Positions 32,339 through 39,553 are shown, counted from the first letter of the stretch. The stretch: 64,000 nt of DNA from DASQZJ01 sp035638775 (GCA_035638775.1 DASQZJ010000002.1:1-64000), one strand, 5' to 3'. The notes: a model not told the origin generated them from the letters alone. Numbers and translations are program-made.

Positions 32339-33843
32339 TGGACGACTATCCCTTCGACACCAGCGCCACGAAGCGCGACGCGCAGGGCATCAAGCATTAC
32401 TCCGGGCTGCCGGCATCACTGATCGAGATGCTCCGCAACACGGTCGAGCGCCTCCCGGAAGCGGAGGCGGTGGTGGAGATCGGCGGCGAACGGCTGAGCT
32501 ATCACCAGCTGTGGGAACGGGCCGCGCGCGTTGCCGGCGGCCTGAAGGCCGAGGGCATCGGCCGCGGCGACCGCGTCGCCATCCGCCTGCCCAACGGCAT
32601 GGACTGGGTCCTGGCCTACTTCGGAACCCTGCTCGCCGGCGCGGTCTCGGTGCCGGTCAACACCCGCTTCACCGACCAGGAGGCGGACTACGTCATCAAC
32701 GACTCCGGCGCCAGCTACGTCTTCCACCCGGACCACCCGCTGCCGGAGGGCCGTGCGATGGTCGCCGAGGGCCTGCAGCTTTCCGACCTCGCCTCGATCT
32801 TCTACACCAGCGGCACCACCGGCTTCCCCAAGGGGGCCATGCTCAGCCACGAGAACTTCCTCAGCAACGCCGAGAATGCCCGCCGCGTGGTGGGGCTGCC
32901 GGAGGACGGCGAGGGCATCCGCAACCTGGTCTCGGTGCCGCTGTTCCACGTCACCGGCTGCAACAGCCAGCTGCTGCCCACCGCGCAGATCGGCGGCACC
33001 ACGGTGATCATGCCCCAGTTCGAGGTGCACGACTTCCTCGCCGCCGTGCGCGACGAGCGCATCAACCTGCTCACCTCGGTACCGGCGATCTTCTGGCTGG
33101 CGATCAACCAGCCGGAGTTCCCCGAGCTGGACGTCTCGGGCGTGCGCTGGGTCACCTACGGCGGTGCGCCCATCGCCCCGGAACTGGTGCGCCGGATCAT
33201 GCAGAGCTTCCCCAACGCCCAGCTCGGCAATGGCTTCGGGCTCACCGAGACCTCGTCGATCGCCACCTACCTGCCGCACCAGTACGCCGCCGAGCACGCC
33301 GACAGCGTCGGCTTCCCGGCGCCGATCGTGGATCTCGACCTGTTCGAGCCGGACGGGGACGGCGTGGGCGAGCTGCTGATCCGGGGCGGCAACGTGGTGT
33401 CCGGCTACTGGAACAAGCCCGACGCCAACGCGGCGACCTTCCTCGACGGCTGGCTGCACACCGGCGACATGGCCCGCATCGACGAGCACGGTCTCACCTA
33501 TATCGTCGATCGCAAGAAGGACATGATCAATCGCGGCGGCGAGAACGTCTATTGCGTGGAGGTGGAGAACGCGCTCTCCGCGCATCCGGACATCTTCGAG
33601 GTGGCCGTGGTGGGCGTGCCGGACGAGATGATGGGCGAGAAGGTGGGCGCGCTGATCGTGCCGACCCCCGGAAAGGAGCCGGACGCGGCCGATATCCTGG
33701 CCTTCGCCCGCAAGCACCTGGCGGACTTCAAGGTCCCCCAGTACATCGCCATCAGCCAGGAGCCGTTGCCCCGCAACCCCGGCGGCAAGGTCCTCAAACC
33801 GCGCCTGCGCGAAGGGATAGACTGGGGCAAACCGGTCCGCTGA
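32338..33843 (+). CDS. Acyl-CoA synthetase (AMP-forming, ANL superfamily)
   Basis: A 501-residue adenylate-forming enzyme. Motifs: FYTSGTTGFPKGA (P-loop), GNGFGLTETSS, GWLHTGD, the hinge DRKKDMINRGGENVY and the C-terminal catalytic lysine in GGKVLKP. The stretch between the N-terminal domain and the P-loop (about residues 125-155) looks shorter than usual. Translationally coupled to the lactonase-like gene. Substrate acid unknown; a medium-chain or aromatic acid is possible. Confidence 0.9.
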   Translation: MDDYPFDTSATKRDAQGIKHYSGLPASLIEMLRNTVERLPEAEAVVEIGGERLSYHQLWERAARVAGGLKAEGIGRGDRVAIRLPNGMDWVLAYFGTLLAGAVSVPVNTRFTDQEADYVINDSGASYVFHPDHPLPEGRAMVAEGLQLSDLASIFYTSGTTGFPKGAMLSHENFLSNAENARRVVGLPEDGEGIRNLVSVPLFHVTGCNSQLLPTAQIGGTTVIMPQFEVHDFLAAVRDERINLLTSVPAIFWLAINQPEFPELDVSGVRWVTYGGAPIAPELVRRIMQSFPNAQLGNGFGLTETSSIATYLPHQYAAEHADSVGFPAPIVDLDLFEPDGDGVGELLIRGGNVVSGYWNKPDANAATFLDGWLHTGDMARIDEHGLTYIVDRKKDMINRGGENVYCVEVENALSAHPDIFEVAVVGVPDEMMGEKVGALIVPTPGKEPDAADILAFARKHLADFKVPQYIAISQEPLPRNPGGKVLKPRLREGIDWGKPVR

Positions 33844-33849
33844 GCGGGT

Positions 33850-33873
33850 GCCGGCGGCAACGCGGCCGCCGGC
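33850..33873. terminator. GC-rich hairpin between convergent genes
   Basis: GCCGGCGGC (33850-33858) and GCCGCCGGC (33865-33873) form a 9-bp stem with a 6-base loop, 7 bp past the ligase stop and 28 bp from the end of hsp20. There is no T-run on either strand, so termination by this hairpin alone is uncertain. Confidence 0.45.
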
Positions 33874-33900
33874 AGCCGGCTCCCGGGCGGCGAGCGGTGC

Positions 33901-34419
33901 CTACTGCACGCTGATGCGGCGCCGCTTGGCCTTCGCCAGCTTGGGCATGGAGATTTCCAGCACGCCGTCGGCGAAGCGGGCCTTCGCCTTGTCGCTGTCG
34001 ACCTCCGACGGCAGGGCCACCGAGCGCGAGAACTCGCCGTGGTAGATCTCGGAGCGGAAGTAGTCGCCCTTCTCCTGCTTGTCCTCGCGGTTCGCGGTCC
34101 CCTTGATGATCACGCTGCCGTCGCTCACCGAGATGTCCAGGTCCTCCTTCCTGACGCCGGGGATCTCGGCCCTCAGCACGACCTCGTCCTCGCGGTCGAT
34201 CAGGTCCACGCGCGGCACGCGCATGCCCTGCAGTGGACGGGCGAATTCGCCCAGCCGGGGCCAGTCCCACATCCGCGGACGCATCCAGCCGCGCGGGAGC
34301 AGGTTCTCGAACATCTGTTCCATCTCCTCGAACGGCGTCATCATCTCGCCGCTCTTGGCCGGCTGCGTTTCCTGTACCGCCTGTCCCTTCGGTTCCTGCT
34401 TCTTGCCCCTGGTGGCCAT
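33901..34419 (-). CDS. Hsp20/alpha-crystallin small heat-shock protein
   Basis: A 172-residue holdase chaperone. A long N-terminal arm (residues 1-65, methionine-rich, with a KKQEPKGQAVQET start) precedes the alpha-crystallin domain (about 68-160: VDLIDREDEVVLRAEIPGVRK, SVIIKGTANR, FADGVLEISMPK). The tail RRRISVQ holds the I-x-V oligomerisation motif. ATG at 34419 follows AGGAGG. The upstream region has a 30-bp perfect palindrome (34457-34486), a TAACAT -10 and a Crp/Fnr-type box, which points to low-oxygen rather than classic heat-shock control. Confidence 0.95.
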   Translation of the reverse strand: MATRGKKQEPKGQAVQETQPAKSGEMMTPFEEMEQMFENLLPRGWMRPRMWDWPRLGEFARPLQGMRVPRVDLIDREDEVVLRAEIPGVRKEDLDISVSDGSVIIKGTANREDKQEKGDYFRSEIYHGEFSRSVALPSEVDSDKAKARFADGVLEISMPKLAKAKRRRISVQ

Positions 34420-34456
34420 CGCGCTATCCTCCTTGGCGACTCAGTGCACGACGATG

Positions 34457-34486
34457 TCACGCTCCTGCCGGCCGGCAGGAGCGTGA
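34457..34486 (-). promoter_or_regulatory. 30-bp perfect palindrome at the predicted 5' end of hsp20 mRNA
   Basis: Fifteen-base arms with no spacer (TCACGCTCCTGCCGG and its complement). Class II geometry from the box at 34518-34531 predicts transcription start near 34483, so the transcript would begin inside the palindrome and fold into a 5'-terminal hairpin with its first base paired. The ribosome binding site (AGGAGG) lies about 25 bases further downstream and is not sequestered. A protein operator is the alternative. It does not match the CIRCE element. Confidence 0.7.
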
Positions 34487-34517
34487 GTTCATGTTAGGAA
34501 ATGCGCCGAAACAGGCG

Positions 34518-34531
34518 TTGACCTGCATCAA
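34518..34531. promoter_or_regulatory. Crp/Fnr-type box upstream of hsp20
   Basis: TTGACCTGCATCAA is a full match to TTGAC-N4-ATCAA. On the minus strand TAACAT (34496 to 34491) lies 21 bp from the box edge. The stop codon of the upstream DUF99 gene (34528-34530) is inside the box. Confidence 0.78.
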
Positions 34532-35094
34532 GGCCGGTGCCGACTCTCCCCGGCGCCGATGCCGCCGGCGATCAGGTGCGCGGTGCGCAGGGGCTCGGGC
34601 AGCCGTCCGTGCAGCGCGCTCCGCTCCAGCAGCGCGGTGGCCGTCGCGGCGTCGATGCCCGCGCGCTGGACCCACAGCCCGGCCAGCGGCTCCATGGGGC
34701 CAAGGCGCTCGATGATGCCCCACTTGCGCCGCCCACCGGGGACATGCTCCAGCAGCGCACGACGCACCGCGTCACGATCCGGCTGCTTGCGCGTCACCGC
34801 GATCACCGGCAGCTCCAGTCGCCGGTGCAGCGCCTCGATGTCCACCACGTTGAACCCGGCCAGCGCGATGCCCTGCACCAGGACCGCCTGCAGCTGGGCG
34901 GCGAACCGTGACCGCTCCACCATGGCGGCCAGGACCCCCGTGGCGTTGGCTCCGTCGCGCCGGACCCGGCCGCTCAGCACGCCGTCGAGCCGGGCGCCCG
35001 AGAACACCGCTCCCGCCACCAGCACGTCGCCGCGGTGCGCGCGGTGAAAAGGCGCGTCGTCGAAACCGATCACGTGTGACAGCCGGGTGCTCAT
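34528..35094 (-). CDS. DUF99 family protein (endonuclease V-like fold)
   Basis: A 188-residue protein with the DUF99 hallmark IGFDDAPF near the start, LVAGAVFSG, and VVDIEALHRRLELPVIAVTRK. DUF99 is mainly archaeal, is predicted to adopt an endonuclease V/RNase H-like fold, and has been labelled 'endonuclease dU'. ATG at 35094 follows GAGGTG. It lies just upstream of hsp20 and is divergent from fabF. A DNA-repair nuclease role is an inference from the family. Confidence 0.8.
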   Translation of the reverse strand: MSTRLSHVIGFDDAPFHRAHRGDVLVAGAVFSGARLDGVLSGRVRRDGANATGVLAAMVERSRFAAQLQAVLVQGIALAGFNVVDIEALHRRLELPVIAVTRKQPDRDAVRRALLEHVPGGRRKWGIIERLGPMEPLAGLWVQRAGIDAATATALLERSALHGRLPEPLRTAHLIAGGIGAGESRHRP

Positions 35095-35140
35095 CGGACA
35101 CCTCGTTCCTCTCCGTCCGGGCGGCCGGTCCCGGCGCGTC

Positions 35141-35170
35141 TTCGGATCGCTCCGCCGGGTGGGGTAGAAT
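35141..35170 (+). promoter_or_regulatory. Candidate promoter of the fabF-like gene
   Basis: TTCGGA (35141-35146), an 18-bp spacer and TAGAAT (35165-35170), 35 bp before the start codon. The -10 is good and the -35 weak. No Crp/Fnr-type box is in this gap. Confidence 0.45.
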
Positions 35171-35204
35171 CGGGCCATCGCATTCTCACACGCACGAGGA
35201 TCCC

Positions 35205-36440
35205 ATGCGCAGAGTGGTCGTCACCGGGCTCGGCCCGGTCACCCCCATCGGTACCGGCGCCGACGCCTACCACGAGGCCCAGCTCGAGGGACGCAGCGGC
35301 ATACGCCGGATCACCCGCTTCGACGCTTCGCACCTGTCGGTGCAGATCGCGGGCGAGGTGGACATCGAGGTGGGCGACCGGCTGAGCCCCCGCGAGATCA
35401 AGCGCACCGACCGCTTCGTGCAGCTGGCCATGATCGCCGCCGACCTGGCGCTGGAGGACAGCGGCCTGGATCCCGACCGCGTCGATCCGACCCGGATCGG
35501 CACCGTCATCGGCTCCGGCGGCATCGGCGGTGCCGCCACCTGGGAAAAGCAGACCCGGGTGTTCGTCGAGAAGGGCAGCCGCCGCCTGTCCCCGCTGTTC
35601 TTCCCCATGATCCTGGCCAACATGACCTCCGCCCAGGTGGCCATGCGGCACAACCTGCAGGGACCGAGCTCGACCGTCGTGACCGCCTGCGCCACCGGCA
35701 GCGACGCCATCGGCACCGCGGCGCGCATGATCCAGGCGGGCGAGGCCGACCTGATGCTCGGCGGCGGCACCGAGGCGACCGTCGTGGAGCTGGCGATCGG
35801 CGGTTTCGCGGTGATGCGCGCGCTGTCCACGCGCAACGACGAGCCGCAGCGCGCCAGCCGCCCGTTCACCGCCGGCCGCGACGGGTTCGTGATGTCCGAG
35901 GGCGCCGGCGTGCTGGTGCTGGAAGAGTACGAGCACGCGCGCGCCCGCGGGGCACGCATCTACGGCGAGGTGACCGGCTACGGCCGCAGCACCGATGCCT
36001 GGCACATCACGGATCCGCACCCCGAGGGCCGGGGCGCGGCGGCGGCCATGCACGCGGCGCTCGCGGACGCGGGCATCGAACCCGGGCAGATCGGATACAT
36101 CAATGCCCACGCCACCTCGACCCGGGTCGGCGACGCCGCGGAAACGCTGGCGATCAAGCATGTCTTCGGCGAGCACGCCCGCCGCATTCCGGTTTCCTCC
36201 ACCAAGTCCATGATCGGTCACCTGGCCGGTGCCGCCGGCGCCGTGGAGGCGATCGCGGCCCTGCAGGCGCTGCACTCCGGGATTCTCCCGCCCACCATCA
36301 ACCAGGACGACCCGGACCCCGAGCTGGACCTCGATTACGTGCCGAACACGGCCCGCGAGCAGCAGGTGGAGCACGCCCTGTCCGATTCCTTCGGCTTCGG
36401 GGGCCAGAACGCCGTGCTGGTGTTCTCGCGCCTGCGCTGA
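35205..36440 (+). CDS. Beta-ketoacyl-ACP synthase II-like (FabF/KAS II)
   Basis: A 411-residue condensing enzyme with Cys-His-His catalytic residues: cysteine in VVTACATGSD (about 165), histidine in INAHATST (about 305) and histidine in MIGHLAGAAGA (about 342), plus GFGGQN near the C-terminus. Housekeeping fabF normally follows acpP; here it stands alone between DUF99 and a DUF6544-like gene, so it is probably an extra copy. It may adjust fatty-acid composition or serve a specialised lipid. ATG at 35205; Shine-Dalgarno ACGAGGA. Confidence 0.92.
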   Translation: MRRVVVTGLGPVTPIGTGADAYHEAQLEGRSGIRRITRFDASHLSVQIAGEVDIEVGDRLSPREIKRTDRFVQLAMIAADLALEDSGLDPDRVDPTRIGTVIGSGGIGGAATWEKQTRVFVEKGSRRLSPLFFPMILANMTSAQVAMRHNLQGPSSTVVTACATGSDAIGTAARMIQAGEADLMLGGGTEATVVELAIGGFAVMRALSTRNDEPQRASRPFTAGRDGFVMSEGAGVLVLEEYEHARARGARIYGEVTGYGRSTDAWHITDPHPEGRGAAAAMHAALADAGIEPGQIGYINAHATSTRVGDAAETLAIKHVFGEHARRIPVSSTKSMIGHLAGAAGAVEAIAALQALHSGILPPTINQDDPDPELDLDYVPNTAREQQVEHALSDSFGFGGQNAVLVFSRLR

Positions 36441-36456
36441 GCCCGCTTCGCGCTCC

Positions 36457-36470
36457 TTGACCGGCGTCAA
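36457..36470. promoter_or_regulatory. Crp/Fnr-type box upstream of DUF6544-like gene
   Basis: TTGACCGGCGTCAA is a perfect TTGAC-N4-GTCAA palindrome, 17 bp after the fabF stop. A TACGCT hexamer (36492-36497) at 21 bp gives class II spacing for the plus-strand gene at 36572. It is the last such box in the window. Confidence 0.75.
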
Positions 36471-36571
36471 GCCGGCGCCCGCGGGCCGGGCTACGCTGCA
36501 TCCGGAGGGGCAGCGTTCCGGCATTGCGGAGGCGGCGTGCCGGGCGCGGGCCCGGCAACGCGGACAGGCCC

Positions 36572-37399
36572 ATGCATCGCCGGCTCATCGCCGTTTTCAC
36601 CGTAGCTGCGCTGCTGTTCGCGGCGGTCGATGCGGCGCTCTGGCATCGGGCACGCCAGCTGCGAGAGCTGCAGTCCCAGTGGGATGCGCTCGCCGCCACC
36701 GTCAGCATCGACCCGCCACGCTTCCGGGCGACAATGGTGGCGACCCTGCCCGCGCCCGCGCGGCGTTACCTCCGCCACGCCATCGCGCTTGGCGCGCCGC
36801 TCCGGGCCACCGTCCGGATGAACATGGCGGGGAGGATGAGCGCACGCCCCGGCGGGCGCCGGGCCGCCTTTTCCGCCCGGGAGGTCCTGGTGCCGGGCAG
36901 GGGCTTCGTCTGGCGGGCCCGGATCCAGCGCCGGCCGCTGTCTCTTACCCGGACCGAAGCCTATCTCGACGGCACCGGTCGGCGCAGCGTCGCCCTGCTG
37001 GGCGTGGTGCCCTGGCGACATCGGGACGGAGCCGACGCCTCGATCGGAAACCGTGCCGTGCTGGCGCTCCAGAGCATCTGGGACCCGGCGGCCCTGTTAC
37101 CGTTTCGGGGCGTGCAGTGGAAGGCGATGGACGCCACCCACGCCGTTGCCGTCATCGAGATCGACGGCCGGGGCGTGCCGCTGACCCTGGAAGTCTCGGC
37201 GCGGGGCGAGCTGCGTGCCGCGAGCGTGCCCTGTCCGCGCACCGACGACCCCGGCGGGCGCCTGCGATTGCGGGTGCGGCGGCAAATGCGGGTTGCAGGG
37301 TTTCGTGTCCCGAGTCGCGTGAGCGCGGGCTGGCAAACCGCGACCGGGGCCGACCGGCCGATCGCGGAAACGGTGATCCTGGCCGCAGAGTACCGCTGA
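36572..37399 (+). CDS. Membrane-anchored protein, DUF6544-like
   Basis: A 275-residue protein: one N-terminal membrane segment (residues 5-22, no clear cleavage site), then a soluble domain with LPAPARRYLRHAI, VRMNMAGRM, and repeated beta-strand stretches (FVWRARI, AVIEIDGRGVPLTLEVS), ending ETVILAAEYR. The LPxPxRRYL opening recalls proteins I recall as DUF6544; I am only moderately sure. ATG at 36572. It ends 12 bp from a convergent gene. Function unknown. Confidence 0.65.
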   Translation: MHRRLIAVFTVAALLFAAVDAALWHRARQLRELQSQWDALAATVSIDPPRFRATMVATLPAPARRYLRHAIALGAPLRATVRMNMAGRMSARPGGRRAAFSAREVLVPGRGFVWRARIQRRPLSLTRTEAYLDGTGRRSVALLGVVPWRHRDGADASIGNRAVLALQSIWDPAALLPFRGVQWKAMDATHAVAVIEIDGRGVPLTLEVSARGELRAASVPCPRTDDPGGRLRLRVRRQMRVAGFRVPSRVSAGWQTATGADRPIAETVILAAEYR

Positions 37400-37411
37400 C
37401 CGCCCGGCGAC

Positions 37412-37990
37412 CTATTCCCCGCGCACCAGTCGCGGGATGTCCAGGCGCCCCGACACCGGCATTGCGTGCGCGCCTCCGGCGCTGCGGGCATAGCCCTTCA
37501 GGATCCCGTGGAACCGCCCGGTCAGGTGCAGGTGCTCGGCGTCCACGCGTTCGATCCGCACCTTCGCTTCGGCGCGCTCGCCCGGAAAGGCCCGCCCCGT
37601 GACCCGGCCCTGCGGGTACCAGGTCAGGGTGACGCTGCCGGGATCGAGCCGGTACGGGTTGCCCGACAGCTGCAACTCGACCACCAGTGCGCCGGGGTGG
37701 TTGCGATCGAGGGGATCACGCCCCGCGTAGGCCGTGAGATGGACCACCGCCGTACGCACGACCCGTCCGCCGTTGCGGGTCGTCATCCCGTCGAGCCGGG
37801 CGGAGTCCACGCGCCGGCCCGACTGGACACGGGCGAAGGTGTGGAAGGTCATCGCGCGACCGTCCAGACGGGCGCGGATGGTTCCGGTCTGCTGCCAGCC
37901 CCCGGCGCGGGCCGTGCCCGCGACCGCCAGCGCCGCCAGCAGCAGCGCCGCGCACGAGCCGACGCGCCGGGTGCGTGCCGGGCCGCTCAA
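37412..37990 (-). CDS. Exported protein of unknown function
   Basis: A 192-residue protein with a Sec signal peptide (SCAALLLAALAVAGTARA, cleavage about residue 32) and a beta-rich mature part (LDGRAMTFHTFARVQSG, ALVVELQLSGNPYRLDPGSVTLTWYP, VDAEHLHLTGRFHGILKGYA). I place the start at TTG 37990, overlapping the stop of the upstream lipoprotein (TTGA), with GGGGAAA upstream; no ATG or GTG fits the signal peptide. It forms a two-gene operon with that lipoprotein. No family recognised. Confidence 0.6.
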   Translation of the reverse strand: MSGPARTRRVGSCAALLLAALAVAGTARAGGWQQTGTIRARLDGRAMTFHTFARVQSGRRVDSARLDGMTTRNGGRVVRTAVVHLTAYAGRDPLDRNHPGALVVELQLSGNPYRLDPGSVTLTWYPQGRVTGRAFPGERAEAKVRIERVDAEHLHLTGRFHGILKGYARSAGGAHAMPVSGRLDIPRLVRGE

Positions 37991-38481
37991 CGGCTTTCCC
38001 CGGACTGGATCTGGCGCATCAGGTCGCCGGTGACCACCCAGTGCTTGCCGTTGCGGGTGACCTGGTAGATGTCGCCGGAGGTGGCGCGCCGCCGTTCGAC
38101 GAAACCGCCGGTGACCTGCGCGTGGCTGCTGTCCACCCAGCGTACCCGGCCCACCTGGAACAGGATCCCCGGCTTGCCGTGGGCGCGTCCCACCACGCCG
38201 CCGGGGCCGTTGGTGCGGGCGGCCGAGGCCGGCCGCACCGGCGGATCGTGATGCTTGAAGCGGGCGAGGAAGCCGGGCGAGGGATCGTGTCCGGAGATCC
38301 GGATGAAATAGGCCTTGGCCGGGCCGCTGGTCAGCGGGGGCACGTGTTCGAACTGGTAGCGCAGGACCGCCTCGCGCACGGCGGCGTCCGGGTGCCCGTG
38401 CACCGCCGACAGTCCCCCGCTCCCCGCGCAGCCGGCCAGCAGCACCGCCCCCAGCAACCCCAATGCCCGCATCTTCCGCAT
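37987..38481 (-). CDS. Predicted lipoprotein of unknown function
   Basis: A 164-residue protein with a lipoprotein signal (MRKMRALGLLGAVLLAGC), so lipidation at about Cys-18. The mature part begins with a predicted helix (AAVREAVLRYQFEHVPP) followed by strands (AKAYFIRISG, ILFQVGRVRWVDSSHAQVTGGFV, IYQVTRNGKHWVVTGDL). ATG at 38481 or 38484, both just after GGGGGAG. Overlaps the start of the exported protein downstream. Probably outer-membrane anchored; role unknown. Confidence 0.65.
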   Translation of the reverse strand: MRKMRALGLLGAVLLAGCAGSGGLSAVHGHPDAAVREAVLRYQFEHVPPLTSGPAKAYFIRISGHDPSPGFLARFKHHDPPVRPASAARTNGPGGVVGRAHGKPGILFQVGRVRWVDSSHAQVTGGFVERRRATSGDIYQVTRNGKHWVVTGDLMRQIQSGESR

Positions 38482-38669
38482 CATGCTCCCCCGTTCTGCC
38501 TGCCGCCCTGTCGACACGAACTCCCGGCACGTCCTGTGGTTTCGGAATCATCGGGCGCGGCCCGTGTTCCCGGTCGGTCCGTGGCGGAGCATCCCTGACC
38601 GGGTCGTTCATGTTAGCGCGTGCACCGGCGCGGAGCACGGGCTGCCGGATTACCCCTCTTCCCGAACAC

Positions 38670-38678
38670 TGGTAGACT
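38670..38678 (+). promoter_or_regulatory. Extended -10 promoter element for gpmA
   Basis: TGG-TAGACT, 32 bp before the gpmA start. No good -35 is visible, as expected for an extended -10 promoter. Confidence 0.45.
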
Positions 38679-38710
38679 GGCGCCGCCGATTCTCGACCGC
38701 GGGGGAACCC

Positions 38711-39406
38711 ATGCAGGCGACGCTGATCCTGATCCGTCACGGCAAGTCCGTCTGGAACGCCGCGAACCGCTTCACCGGCTGGATCGACGTGCCCCTCGCG
38801 GAGGACGGCTGGCGGGAAGCGGAGCGCGCCGGACACCAGCTTGCCGAGGTCGGCTTCGATGTGGCGTACACGTCCCACCTGCAGCGCGCCATCTGCACCC
38901 TCGAGGTGGTGCTGCGCGAGAACCGCAGCGGCCGCCAGCCGATCTTCATCCCGGCCGAGGGCACGGTGCCCCGGGAGCGGTACCGGCTGCAGGACGACGA
39001 ATACCCGGTGTACCTGCACGTGACGGCGCTGGCGGAACGTCATTACGGCGACCTGCAGGGCCTCAACAAGGACGACGTCCGGCGGCGTCATGGCGAGGAG
39101 CAGTTCCGCAACTGGCGCCGCGGATACGATACGCCGCCGCCCAACGGCGAGAGCCTGAAGGACACCTGCGAGCGCGTGCTGCCCTACTTCGCCGGCGAGA
39201 TCGTCCCGCACCTCGAACGCGGCGAGACGGTCCTGGTCTCCGCGCACGGCAATTCCCTGCGGGCGCTGACCAAGGAGCTGGAGAGCATCTCCGACGAGGA
39301 GATCACGGGTCTCGAGATCCCCACGGGCGTGCCCATCACCTATCGTCTCGAGGCTGCCGGGGGACGCCTGGAGATCCTGGACAAGCACGTGCCGGACGGC
39401 CGCTGA
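38711..39406 (+). CDS. gpmA: 2,3-bisphosphoglycerate-dependent phosphoglycerate mutase
   Basis: Interconverts 3- and 2-phosphoglycerate in glycolysis and gluconeogenesis. The 231-residue protein opens with LILIRHGKSVWNAANRFTGW (phosphohistidine at residue 10), has RHYGDLQGLNK in the middle and the second catalytic histidine in VSAHGNSLRAL. Length is slightly below the E. coli enzyme. GGGGGAA precedes the ATG. It lies apart from other glycolytic genes but in the same window as the glycogen cluster. Confidence 0.94.
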   Translation: MQATLILIRHGKSVWNAANRFTGWIDVPLAEDGWREAERAGHQLAEVGFDVAYTSHLQRAICTLEVVLRENRSGRQPIFIPAEGTVPRERYRLQDDEYPVYLHVTALAERHYGDLQGLNKDDVRRRHGEEQFRNWRRGYDTPPPNGESLKDTCERVLPYFAGEIVPHLERGETVLVSAHGNSLRALTKELESISDEEITGLEIPTGVPITYRLEAAGGRLEILDKHVPDGR

Positions 39407-39449
39407 GCGCCTCTCCCGCAAGGGGCTGCATCTTTCCGTGGAAACGTCC

Positions 39450-39491
39450 TAGAATACACCCACGCGGCAGGTATACGGGAGGTATTCCTGC
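39450..39491 (+). promoter_or_regulatory. -10 element and leader inverted repeat before the exported low-complexity protein
   Basis: TAGAAT at 39450-39455 predicts a start near 39462. Immediately downstream GCAGGTATAC (39467-39476), GGGAG and GTATTCCTGC (39482-39491) form an inverted repeat with 10-bp arms and one mismatch. In the mRNA this would be a 5'-proximal hairpin; in DNA it could be an operator. The gene starts at 39554. Confidence 0.5.
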
Positions 39492-39553
39492 GGCCGCGGC
39501 CGGACGCCGCCATCGGCCGGGTGCACCGAACCTGCGTGCGCAGGAGGGGCACC

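Noticed and set aside
33850..33873. A strong Rho-independent terminator.
   Set aside because: The stem is good, but neither strand has a T-run after it, so it is listed only with low confidence.
34457..34486. CIRCE/HrcA operator or RNA thermometer for hsp20.
   Set aside because: The sequence does not match the CIRCE consensus, and the hairpin does not pair with the Shine-Dalgarno, as a ROSE- or fourU-type thermometer would.
38580..38605. A TGACCGGGTCGTTCA string as a ninth Crp/Fnr-type box.
   Set aside because: The half-sites are not correctly spaced and the dyad is lost.
37412..39421. A 669-codon minus-strand frame covering gpmA and both exported-protein genes.
   Set aside because: Only its last 192 codons have a signal peptide and sensible composition; the rest is antisense to gpmA or out of phase with the lipoprotein.
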